Shown here: positions 27,864 to 36,461 of the stretch, piece after piece | Layout: every line of letters starts with the position of its first letter | Position numbering within the stretch: position 1 is the stretch's first letter | From: Pleionea sediminis | GTDB taxonomy: Bacteria > Pseudomonadota > Gammaproteobacteria > Enterobacterales > Kangiellaceae | NCBI RefSeq assembly: GCF_007570825.1 | Contig: NZ_SUNB01000001.1 | Coordinates: 62,001 to 126,000 of the forward strand | Direction: 5' to 3' | DNA length: 64,000 bases | The notes under the pieces: generated by a model | Databases searched by the model: none | Seen by the model: only the letters and a program-made list of their open reading frames with translations | Told to the model about the DNA's origin: nothing | Position numbers and translations under genes: made by a program

Positions 27864-30773
27864 TTAATTTTCTGGTGCTAAAAATGGATTATTGAAATAT
27901 TGTCCACCAATATCAAGCCACTCTGCTATTAATCTTAGCTCAGCATCCGACAAACGTCCTTGATGGGATCCTGTTCGAAAGAGTTCAAAAAACCGTTCAC
28001 TCGCTGTTGATCCTGCAGAGCGAAGTATTGGGCTGCCATCAACCGCTATAGTATCGGTCACAGGGGCCGGTTCGGGCACAGGCAGTAAAATAGTGAGAGG
28101 AATGGGATCGCCATTATTATCGAGTACAATTTCACCATTTTCATCCGTTTCAAACACTGGCTGCCCTTGAGCATCTGTTTGGAAGATCGGTGAACCATCG
28201 GTGTCCGATAACACAGTTGGTAATTGTGTATCAGGATCTTGCTCAAATATAAACATACCATCGGCATCGAGGAAAAAGACGATCAAACCATCGGGATCTA
28301 TCGTCTGATACAAGAAGCTTCCATCAATTTGAACCGGAACCTGACGATCGATAATCGCGCCTCCAACTAGCTCAACTTGATCATCTTGAAATAACAACTC
28401 TCTAAATCCACGCATATGTAGCGGTTCATCTGTGGAAGGTAAGCTCGTTAACTCAAGCTGACCCGCCGGTACCTGAGGCATATTATCTTCAGGATTCACT
28501 AAACTGTGACAATTAGTACAAGTATTGTCTTCAACCACATCGCCCATATCGTCGACAACCTGGCGCGGCAAATCGAAAATGGGTTGAATGTGCTCTTCAT
28601 AATGAATCGTAATGCGACAACCTGCGTACCAGGATGAAGCACAAGCATCAGAAATAGGAGCAGGAGTCAGTAAATCGGAATACAAATAGTTGATGTCCTC
28701 AGCGGGTGCCACCACATTAGGATCGGTCCATACATCGGTAAACTGAACATCCAATGAAGGCTCAGGCACGCCGTTGATACGCGTGTAAGCCTCCGCCATT
28801 GTCTCGCCATCGTCAGCAAAAATAGCTGGATTGGAATTAGGGAAGTTTGAATTACCTAAACTACCAGAATAAGCCGAGACAGGGTCGGCATCGGCACGAC
28901 CATGTGAAAGCTCACTATTTGACGTATGACAGCCAGTACATTCTCTCTCTTCACCTAAACGAAGTTGTAACCAATTTTCATGGCGGCCAGAAACTCGCTG
29001 TCCGTATTCGTCAAGTAAACTAATAGTAAACGGAACGTTCGCCGGAATTTTTACTTTTACAGAACCATCAGGCTCGATGGGTACATAACCTAAAATCTCT
29101 CGCATCAGCTGGTTTCCAGCACGGCCAAATGCGCTGCGATCGAAATCGTAAACTTCATCATCAGGTATGGCAACGCCCTTCACAATTCGCAAAAATCGCG
29201 CGCGTTGAAAGTCATCAGGATTTTCTCCCGGCGGCGTTATCGCAGGATCTGCTAGCTGTGCTATGCCATTCGGTGTTGAATCGACCCCGTCGATATCATA
29301 GACACTACGAATGTGTAACACACCAACATTGTCGGACACTAGATCCTGATCCAAATCGATACCAGGAACACCATCTGGAATATTGCTCAAACTATTGAAT
29401 CGCTCCTGAAATATGACCGGTTCTGTCATCCACATACCATCCTGAGCAACAACAACTGGCGTTTGCGTATTTTCACTACGATTCCAAATCCAAATTCCAT
29501 AGGAGGGCGTCGCAGGTAGCAAATCACCATCTTCGAAAGATTGAATGTTTTCATCGGTACACGGAAGAATTGTGCTCTCCTCAGTTGTCGCATCAAACTC
29601 ACGCAACAAACACGGCGACCAACTCATGATAATTCGGCCTCCCGAATCATCCCACAAAGGTGAAATACTGTGGAATAGTCCCCCGGGAGATGGGGTGTTA
29701 TCGGTATTTACTACGTCCGCAGCGATAGATTCTTGTCCTTGCCCCTCAGTACCGTCGGTTCTCTGATCGGCCTCGATAAAATTTTCAAAATCAATAGTCA
29801 CCGGATCGCCGCCATAAGTAATACTTCTTACCGGTTTACTTAAAACCAATAAGCGACCATCAGGCATAATTTGAGGATCACTAAAAACGGCTTCTACGCC
29901 ACCATTTCCGGTATTTTGGCTGTGATAACCATACAACCTTTGTAAATTCGTTCCATCTGGATGAACCGTGTAGAGAGAATGAGCATTGGAACCGCCCATC
30001 TGATCAAGTCGCAAAAAGGCAAGTCGACCGTCCTCCAACAAGGTAGGATTGAAGTCGTGACTTTGATTGAAAGTAATTTGCTTGAGGTTACTACCGTCAT
30101 CACTCATCACATGCAAAACAAAAGCGTGCGTATCAAGACCTTCTTCCAGACCTGAAAACTGTGGTTTGCCTTCATCCAACAAAATGGCCTTAGCTTGACG
30201 CTGCCGAGTCGATGCAAACGCAATTCTGCCATCAGGGAGATAAGTAGGCATCACATCGTGACCGTCTTCTGCCACAATATTAGAAGCAATAACGCGGGTT
30301 AAAGTATCTGTCTCTAGCTCATACTGCCAAATGTTCCATTTAGGCTGGTCTTCTTCATCTAAATTGGGATCCTCTGGTGCTCGCATCGCAAACACAAGTT
30401 TCAAGCCGTCAGGCGAAACCGACAAATCTTTTACATCATATAAAGGTGTGACATCGGGATTTTCAGGGTCAATGAAAGCGCGAGTGGATATATCTCTTGC
30501 CTGTGCGCTGGGTAGAGCTCGATCCTTCAACATGAGAACCGCACCAGGATTGAAAGCTTCTGGCTCGTTAACATTGTCCATTATCGGATTACCGTCTTCA
30601 TCCGCAGGTATCGGACGAGCGACAAAAGCCACTGCAAAATCAGAGACAGTTGGATCAGGATCTTGAGAACTGTCAGCTATTGGATCATCGCTGGTACAAC
30701 CAGCAATGATTAACGCGCTTAGTAAAAACGTTGGCAAAGTTAGAAACTTTGATTTTCTCAGCATTGGTTGCAT
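27864..30773 (-). CDS. Diheme PD40/HzsA-related lipoprotein
   Basis: 969 residues from the ATG at 30773, fixed by GGGAAGG five bases upstream; a longer frame to 30878 lacks such a site. The lipobox is LIIAGC (Cys26). The N-terminal half is a PD40/WD40-like propeller (SPDGLKLVF, LPDGRIAFASTR, LEDGRLAFLR, MPDGRLLVLS), as in TolB-like and hydrazine-synthase-alpha-related proteins. Two c-type heme motifs follow, CTGCH (Cys612) and CTNCH (Cys752). Near 831-889 a run of about ten-residue Asp/Gly repeats appears (DTDGSPIFQT, DAQGQPVFET, DENGEIVLD). A final segment ends in WLDIGGQYFNNPF. It is the first gene of the leftward operon. Enzymatic activity unknown. Confidence 0.8.
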   Translation of the reverse strand: MQPMLRKSKFLTLPTFLLSALIIAGCTSDDPIADSSQDPDPTVSDFAVAFVARPIPADEDGNPIMDNVNEPEAFNPGAVLMLKDRALPSAQARDISTRAFIDPENPDVTPLYDVKDLSVSPDGLKLVFAMRAPEDPNLDEEDQPKWNIWQYELETDTLTRVIASNIVAEDGHDVMPTYLPDGRIAFASTRQRQAKAILLDEGKPQFSGLEEGLDTHAFVLHVMSDDGSNLKQITFNQSHDFNPTLLEDGRLAFLRLDQMGGSNAHSLYTVHPDGTNLQRLYGYHSQNTGNGGVEAVFSDPQIMPDGRLLVLSKPVRSITYGGDPVTIDFENFIEADQRTDGTEGQGQESIAADVVNTDNTPSPGGLFHSISPLWDDSGGRIIMSWSPCLLREFDATTEESTILPCTDENIQSFEDGDLLPATPSYGIWIWNRSENTQTPVVVAQDGMWMTEPVIFQERFNSLSNIPDGVPGIDLDQDLVSDNVGVLHIRSVYDIDGVDSTPNGIAQLADPAITPPGENPDDFQRARFLRIVKGVAIPDDEVYDFDRSAFGRAGNQLMREILGYVPIEPDGSVKVKIPANVPFTISLLDEYGQRVSGRHENWLQLRLGEERECTGCHTSNSELSHGRADADPVSAYSGSLGNSNFPNSNPAIFADDGETMAEAYTRINGVPEPSLDVQFTDVWTDPNVVAPAEDINYLYSDLLTPAPISDACASSWYAGCRITIHYEEHIQPIFDLPRQVVDDMGDVVEDNTCTNCHSLVNPEDNMPQVPAGQLELTSLPSTDEPLHMRGFRELLFQDDQVELVGGAIIDRQVPVQIDGSFLYQTIDPDGLIVFFLDADGMFIFEQDPDTQLPTVLSDTDGSPIFQTDAQGQPVFETDENGEIVLDNNGDPIPLTILLPVPEPAPVTDTIAVDGSPILRSAGSTASERFFELFRTGSHQGRLSDAELRLIAEWLDIGGQYFNNPFLAPEN

Positions 30774-31009
30774 TTTGCCTTCCCACTTAATACATTTATC
30801 GCCCAAATCATACCGGCTGTCTGAATTATCTAAGTATATCAACGAGTTATATACTAGCGCCAAATGCGATATGAGCACTGTACTACTATTATGACTTAGA
30901 TTTATTTTTATTCTGCGGTGTAATTCACGAAACGAAATCTGCTTTATCTCTACAATCTATACAAGTCAAGATACATATTACACATAAATTTTCAATGATG
31001 AGGCAGGCT
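30774..31009. other. Divergent promoter region of the heme cluster
   Basis: 236 bp of AT-rich sequence between the two divergent operons. It must contain both promoters. I see no clear consensus -35/-10 pair and no strong palindrome; the Shine-Dalgarno sequences GGGAAGG (leftward gene) and GAGGCAGG (rightward gene) are its recognisable sites. Confidence 0.5.
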
Positions 31010-32245
31010 ATGAAAATAACAACCTGGTCCCTAACAAGTTCGCTAAAGCGGTTCTCGACCTTGTCGAGCTGCGTGCTCTTAGCCGGGCTTGTCAGTACGC
31101 ACGCTTGGTCTGGTGATCGTGAACAAGCGAAGCGCATTCATGACCGTTTGGCGGGCACACACCCAAGCGAAGCGGTTCTCGATGCTATGGAAACGGAACT
31201 CCAGGCTGGCAACGACATGGCTGCTGCCAACATTGCAATGGAAAACGATGCATTCTACAACGTCACGCTGAAGAACTTCATTACTCCATGGACTAATGAA
31301 GACCAAACCGTCTTTGCGCCACTCAATGACTATACAGCGACAGTGATTGGATTGATAAGAGATGAAGACGATTTTCGAAAAGTTTTATTTGATGATGTGC
31401 TTTATGTCGCAGAGGGAACAGGAGCTCCTGCCTACTCCATGTCGAACAATGAGCATTACGTTTACTTAGAAGATAATAACGTTAGCCTTAAAGATACGTT
31501 AGTCCGACGTGCGCAGTCAGCCGTTACCGGACTTCCTTCAGATGCAACGGCTGGAGTCATTACTTCGCGTGCCGCAGCTAAATCCTTCTTCATTGCAGGA
31601 ACCAATCGAGCAATGTTTCGCTTCACACTGATGAATCACATGTGTGATGACCTTGAAGCATTCAAAGATACATCGCGTGTTCCGGATCGAATTCGTCAGG
31701 ATGTGACACGAAGTCCAGGTGGTGATAGCCGAATCTTTTTGAACAGTTGTGTGGGTTGTCACTCTGGCATGGATCCCATGGCTCAAGCTTTCGCTTACTA
31801 CAACTGGGATTACAACTTTGATGCCGATCCTGAAGGAGACAATGGCCAACTGGTTTACAACCGCGAAGGCGATACAGACCCAGTTACCGGTACGCGAGTT
31901 CAAGCAAAATACTTCAACAACAACAGCAATTTCAAATTTGGCTTCATAACCACCAACGACAATTGGTCCAATTATTGGCGTGAAGGTCAAAATGCCAATC
32001 TCGGATGGAGCGAGTCTCTATCGGGCGAAGGCAGTGGCGCCAAATCGATGGGACAAGAGTTAGCTTACTCAGAACGCTTTGCACAATGCCAGGTTAAGAA
32101 AGTCTTTAAAGCTGTTTGTTTACGGACACCAGGCGATGCTACAGATAGAGCCCAAGTGAACTCGATGGTCGAAAGTTTTAAAAGTAATGGGTACAACCTG
32201 AAACGCATTTTTGGCGAATCAGCACTGTACTGTAAAGGCAATTAA
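31010..32245 (+). CDS. Exported monoheme DUF1588/DUF1585-like cytochrome
   Basis: 411 residues from the ATG at 31010, which has GAGGCAGG just upstream; the in-frame ATGs at 30995 and 30998 do not. The signal peptide ends near STHAWSG. One heme site, CVGCH (Cys247), is embedded in CVGCHSGMDPMAQAFAYY. This closely resembles the CxxCHxxMDPxxxAxE pattern of DUF1588 in planctomycete-type cytochromes. The C-terminal part (FAQCQVKKVFKAVCLRTP, then a final helix pair) resembles DUF1585. It lacks the large DUF1592/DUF1587 segments, so it is a minimal version. It is the first gene of the rightward operon, 28 nt before the LamG gene. Confidence 0.65.
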   Translation: MKITTWSLTSSLKRFSTLSSCVLLAGLVSTHAWSGDREQAKRIHDRLAGTHPSEAVLDAMETELQAGNDMAAANIAMENDAFYNVTLKNFITPWTNEDQTVFAPLNDYTATVIGLIRDEDDFRKVLFDDVLYVAEGTGAPAYSMSNNEHYVYLEDNNVSLKDTLVRRAQSAVTGLPSDATAGVITSRAAAKSFFIAGTNRAMFRFTLMNHMCDDLEAFKDTSRVPDRIRQDVTRSPGGDSRIFLNSCVGCHSGMDPMAQAFAYYNWDYNFDADPEGDNGQLVYNREGDTDPVTGTRVQAKYFNNNSNFKFGFITTNDNWSNYWREGQNANLGWSESLSGEGSGAKSMGQELAYSERFAQCQVKKVFKAVCLRTPGDATDRAQVNSMVESFKSNGYNLKRIFGESALYCKGN

Positions 32246-32273
32246 GCGGAACTGAAGAGAACTGGAGTTAATA

Positions 32274-34790
32274 ATGAATGACCGAATGAAACCAAACTCT
32301 TTTGCCGACTTAATTCGAAAAAGCTCGGCAATAGCCTTGTCAGTACTCTTGCTAAATGCGTGTACCGGCGGAGGCCCTGCAAACGATCAAGTTAATGAAC
32401 AACCTAACGACGGCGACGGAAGTAACTATTCCGGACCACCGCCAGCGACCGATGATGTTCAACGTTTCCAAACGCATTTTTGGAACAATATTATCGACAA
32501 ATGTGGCGATTGCCATAATGAAGGCGGACAATCCCCAACATTTGCTCGTACCGATGATGTCAACTTGGCTTACGCCGAAGCAAACACGGTTGCCAATCTT
32601 GATTCACCTGAAGACTCTCGACTCGTTATTAAAGTGGGCGGTGGACACAACTGCTGGCTTTCAAGCAATCAAGCGTGTGCCGATACCATGACCTCTTACA
32701 TCAGCAATTGGGCTGGAAATGTCGGTGGCGGAGCAACAGAAATCGAACTGTCTGACCCACCCAACTTAAACGATCCTGGAGCAACTAAAACATTTCCAGA
32801 AGATCCTTCTTTATTTGAGTCAACGGTTTACCCTTTATTAACTCAATATTGTGCAGAATGTCACTCAGAATCTGCGCCTGTTAATCCGATATCACCTTTC
32901 TTTGGCAGCAGTGATGTTGCAACAGCTTACGCTGCAGCGCAAAGTAAAATAAATCTAGAATCTCCAGCAGATTCACGATTCGTTGTCCGGTTACGCAGTG
33001 AATTCCATAACTGCTGGGATGACTGTGCGAGCAACAGTAATGCTATGGAAGCCGCTATCCAGCAGTTTTCTGACGGTATAGAAGTCGCAGAATTGCCAGA
33101 AGAAGCGGTGCACAGTAAGGCACTGACATTACTCGATGGTATTCCTGCAAGTTCAGGTGGACGCTACGAAGTCGACGCTATTGCAACTTGGCAATTTAAG
33201 GCAGGTACTGGCAATGAAGCCTTTGACACCAGTGGTGTGGAACCTGCATTAAACCTCACGTTAAATGGCAACTTTGAATGGGTCGGCGGTTGGGGTATCA
33301 ACCTGCAAGGCGGCTCCGCTCGCGGTAGCACCAGCAATAGTAAGAAGCTTCACGACCTGATTAAAGCAACGAACGAATACACGATTGAAGGATGGGTTGC
33401 ACCAGGCAATGTAACGCAGGAAGGTCCGGCTCGAATCGTCAGTTATTCTGGTGGCCCAGACACGCGGAACTTCATGCTTGGGCAAACACTTTATAACTAC
33501 AATTTCTTAAATCGTAGCACTAACAGTGATGCTAATGGTGAACCCGCTTTATCGACAGCCAATGCCGACGAGCGATTGCAAGCAACCTTGCAGCATGTTG
33601 CAGTGACATACGATCCAGTAAACGGAAGACGAATTTATGTAAACGGTGAATATACTGGCGACATGGATGGCGTTGAACCAGGAACTCTTAATGACTGGAA
33701 CGATACCTATGCACTGGTTCTAGGTGCTGAGACTAACAACGATTTTCTATGGTCTGGTGTCATCAAGTTTTTGAGTATTCATAACCGAGCTCTGACTGCC
33801 GAGCAAGTCTTGCAAAACTTTGAAGCCGGTGTCGGAGAACGTTTCTACTTACTATTCAATATTTCGCAAATTATTAATCCGACGGATCGCGACTCCAGCG
33901 ACCCTCAGTCGAATATTGCACGAGCTTACATCGTGTTTGAAGTGGCTCAATGGGATAGTTACAGCTATCTATTCAATGCGCCCTTCTTCATCAGCTTGAA
34001 TCCTGACTTCACGCCTGAAAATATTCCATTACGAGGCATGAGCATCGGGATAAATGGTAAAGAGCCCAGTGTTGGGCAAGCGTTCCGCAACGTTGATATG
34101 ACGCTAGATACCGCCGAATATGATGTTGACACTGGACAGGCAATTTCTAGATTGGGAACAATCATTGGCTTGGAAAGAGGTCCATCTAACGATGAGTTCT
34201 TCTTAACCTTTGAGCAATTAGCTGACCAAACGAATGTTCGAGTGGATGCCGATCCACTACCATTACCAACTCCTGCGGATGCGAATCCAGTCGCTCCGGA
34301 CATTGGTGTGAGAAACTTCGATGAAATTTATGCAACCTTGTCGCAAATGACGGGGGTCAGCATGAATCATCCGAGAGTTCGAGACATCTACTTAACCGTG
34401 AAGCAACAATTGCCAGCAAAAGAAGATATTGAAAGCTTCTCTTCTTCCCACCAAATGGGCATTACTCAGCTAACTATCGAGTACTGTTCTGCCCTGATGG
34501 AAGATACGACTTTACGTAGCTCGACCTTCCCTGGTTTTGACTTCGAGGGTTCAGTAACGTCATCTTTCGATGCTAACGGGCGAAATATTTTGATCAGTAA
34601 TTTACTAGAACGCGTTATGGGCACTGGGCTGACATCACAGCCGAACAATGCAGAAGTAACAGCAGAACTTAATTCGCTGATTGATACTTTAACGAGCTGC
34701 GGCGGTTCCTGCGAAGCAGGCAGAACATTGAAAGTCGCAAAAGCAACTTGTGCAGCTGCCGCTGGTAGCGCAGTCATGACAGTTCAATAG
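32274..34790 (+). CDS. Diheme LamG-domain lipoprotein
   Basis: 838 residues. The lipobox is LLLNAC (about Cys30). Two tandem cytochrome modules follow, with CGDCH (Cys77) and CAECH (Cys193). They share a long pattern (AYAxAxxxxNLxSPxDSR...HNCW), so they arose by internal duplication. A concanavalin-like LamG domain (about 335-525: YTIEGWVAPGN, HVAVTYDPVNGRRIYVNGEY) is typical of carbohydrate or glycoconjugate binding. The C-terminal third is a conserved but unnamed region with several cysteines (YCSALMED, LTSCGGSCEAG). A CTGGAG site precedes the ATG. The gap to the next gene is 11 nt. Confidence 0.78.
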   Translation: MNDRMKPNSFADLIRKSSAIALSVLLLNACTGGGPANDQVNEQPNDGDGSNYSGPPPATDDVQRFQTHFWNNIIDKCGDCHNEGGQSPTFARTDDVNLAYAEANTVANLDSPEDSRLVIKVGGGHNCWLSSNQACADTMTSYISNWAGNVGGGATEIELSDPPNLNDPGATKTFPEDPSLFESTVYPLLTQYCAECHSESAPVNPISPFFGSSDVATAYAAAQSKINLESPADSRFVVRLRSEFHNCWDDCASNSNAMEAAIQQFSDGIEVAELPEEAVHSKALTLLDGIPASSGGRYEVDAIATWQFKAGTGNEAFDTSGVEPALNLTLNGNFEWVGGWGINLQGGSARGSTSNSKKLHDLIKATNEYTIEGWVAPGNVTQEGPARIVSYSGGPDTRNFMLGQTLYNYNFLNRSTNSDANGEPALSTANADERLQATLQHVAVTYDPVNGRRIYVNGEYTGDMDGVEPGTLNDWNDTYALVLGAETNNDFLWSGVIKFLSIHNRALTAEQVLQNFEAGVGERFYLLFNISQIINPTDRDSSDPQSNIARAYIVFEVAQWDSYSYLFNAPFFISLNPDFTPENIPLRGMSIGINGKEPSVGQAFRNVDMTLDTAEYDVDTGQAISRLGTIIGLERGPSNDEFFLTFEQLADQTNVRVDADPLPLPTPADANPVAPDIGVRNFDEIYATLSQMTGVSMNHPRVRDIYLTVKQQLPAKEDIESFSSSHQMGITQLTIEYCSALMEDTTLRSSTFPGFDFEGSVTSSFDANGRNILISNLLERVMGTGLTSQPNNAEVTAELNSLIDTLTSCGGSCEAGRTLKVAKATCAAAAGSAVMTVQ

Positions 34791-34801
34791 AGGTATAGAT
34801 T

Positions 34802-36403
34802 ATGACTAAGAAACCAAAAAATTATACGCCGCACCCCGACGAGCCTCTATTTCATGCCTGTCATAAGCGGCCTGTAACACGTCGCGATATGATTGCGCAA
34901 GGCATGCTTGCCGGAACAGGAACTCTCGTTGGCACATCATTGTTAGGTGTACTTTCGAACCCTCTTTATGCGGAACTTTCACCTGATATCGCCGACTTGA
35001 GAGATAACCTCTGTGGGCTCAGTGCGCAAGGTGCAGGAAAAATTCCATTCATCGCGATTGAACTGGCGGGTGGCGCTAACATGGCTGGTTCTAATGTGCT
35101 TGTTGGTGGCCGCGGTGGCCAACTCGATTTCTTAACCACCGAAGGTTACAGCAAAATGGGGCTACCAGGTGATATGGTTCCTAATTTGGTGAATCCAGAT
35201 ACCGAAACCAGAGACTTCATCAACAACGAGTTAGGCTTATCGTTTCACAGTGACAGCGCATTCTTGCGAGGTATTTTAGACAAGTTCTCCGTTGGAAACC
35301 GAGCCAATGTGAACGGTGCCGTTATTCCAGCGCGATCAGAGAACGACACAGCAAATAATCCTCACAATCCTATGTACGGTATTTACAAAGCAGGTGCCGG
35401 AGGCTCACTACTTGATTTGATTGGATCACAAAATACTCAATCAGGTGCTCGTTCGATGGCCCCTTCAGGAATGATAATTCCTGCAGCCTTGCCAACAAAA
35501 GTAGATCGTCCTAGCGACGTTACTGGCTTGGTAGACGTGGGTGATTTATTGAATGTCCTCTCACAAGAAGACGCTGTAAGAGTTATGGAATCAATGCAGC
35601 GAATTTCTGAAATGAAAATGACGCAAACTGAATCTAATGTTACTCGACAACAAGATATTGAAGATTGGGTTAACTGCGGTTATGTGAAAAGCGCCGACTT
35701 GGCCGATCGCTTTGGCGATCCAACAACTCTTGACCCAACACTAGATACTGACATCGTTGGAGCATCGGGTATTTTCTCCCAAGACGAATTCGATAACGAC
35801 CGAGAATTCCAAAAAACAGCGTCGGTTATGAAAATGGTCATCAATGGATACGCTGGTGCAGGCACCATAACCATGGGCGGTTACGACTATCATGGTGGTG
35901 GACGTCGCACAGGTGAAGTAAGAGACTTCCGAGCTGGTCGATGCATGGGTGCTTGCTTAGAATATGCCGCGCGAATGAACAAACCCCTAATGCTCTATGT
36001 TTACAGTGATGGCTCTCTCGCCAGTGATGGAACCATTGACGACACAGAAAATGGTCGAGGTAAAGGAAATTGGACTGGTGACAACTCGTCAACAGCCGCT
36101 TCTTTCTTCTTGGTATATAACCCGAATGGTAGAGCCCAATTGATTGGTGCTACACCAGAAGCTCAAGCCGTTCATCAACAGCTGGGCTATATGCGACCAG
36201 ATGCTTCAGTAGAGACATCATCAACGCCTGCTGCCAACAACGTTAATTTGTTGGTTGAAACAGTGATATTGAACTACATGGCTCTTCACGGCGAGCAAAA
36301 TCAATTTGCCGGCTTATTCCCAACTCACGGCTTAGGCAATTCAACCATGTTGGATAGCCTTACGGCATTCGAGCCAATTGTGAATGGAACTATCAGTCGC
36401 TGA
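34802..36403 (+). CDS. Tat-exported DUF1501-like protein
   Basis: 533 residues. The N-terminus has a twin-arginine-like motif (VTRRDMIAQG, Arg27-Arg28) followed by a hydrophobic stretch (LAGTGTLVGTSLLGVL), indicating folded export, often with a cofactor or metal. The body resembles DUF1501, an alkaline-phosphatase-like fold: an early Gly-rich block (IELAGGANMAGSNVLVGG) and the central GGYDYHGGGRRTGEVRDF (about 359-376), equivalent to the GG(F/W)DTH block. DUF1501 genes are usual partners of DUF1588/1585 or DUF1549/1553 cytochromes, matching this operon. No CxxCH is present. A terminator follows. Family call moderate; substrate unknown. Confidence 0.65.
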   Translation: MTKKPKNYTPHPDEPLFHACHKRPVTRRDMIAQGMLAGTGTLVGTSLLGVLSNPLYAELSPDIADLRDNLCGLSAQGAGKIPFIAIELAGGANMAGSNVLVGGRGGQLDFLTTEGYSKMGLPGDMVPNLVNPDTETRDFINNELGLSFHSDSAFLRGILDKFSVGNRANVNGAVIPARSENDTANNPHNPMYGIYKAGAGGSLLDLIGSQNTQSGARSMAPSGMIIPAALPTKVDRPSDVTGLVDVGDLLNVLSQEDAVRVMESMQRISEMKMTQTESNVTRQQDIEDWVNCGYVKSADLADRFGDPTTLDPTLDTDIVGASGIFSQDEFDNDREFQKTASVMKMVINGYAGAGTITMGGYDYHGGGRRTGEVRDFRAGRCMGACLEYAARMNKPLMLYVYSDGSLASDGTIDDTENGRGKGNWTGDNSSTAASFFLVYNPNGRAQLIGATPEAQAVHQQLGYMRPDASVETSSTPAANNVNLLVETVILNYMALHGEQNQFAGLFPTHGLGNSTMLDSLTAFEPIVNGTISR

Positions 36404-36433
36404 TTGTTATTTCCTATCAATTCACTAAAATAC

Positions 36434-36461
36434 AGGGCATCAACAACGATGCCCTTTTTTT
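36434..36461 (+). terminator. Rho-independent terminator after the DUF1501-like gene
   Basis: Stem GGGCATC (36435-36441) / GATGCCC (36448-36454) with an AACAAC loop, then a run of seven or more T. The T tract runs directly into the ATG of the rhomboid gene at 36462. Confidence 0.88.

Noticed and set aside
31046-31182. 13-bp direct repeat AAGCGGTTCTCGA at 31046-31058 and 31170-31182
   Set aside because: Both copies lie in coding sequence of the monoheme gene in different contexts with no further similarity; likely chance.
34855-34870. CHK near the N-terminus of the DUF1501-like protein as a sixth heme site
   Set aside because: It lacks the first cysteine of CxxCH and precedes the Tat motif, so it would be in the signal region.
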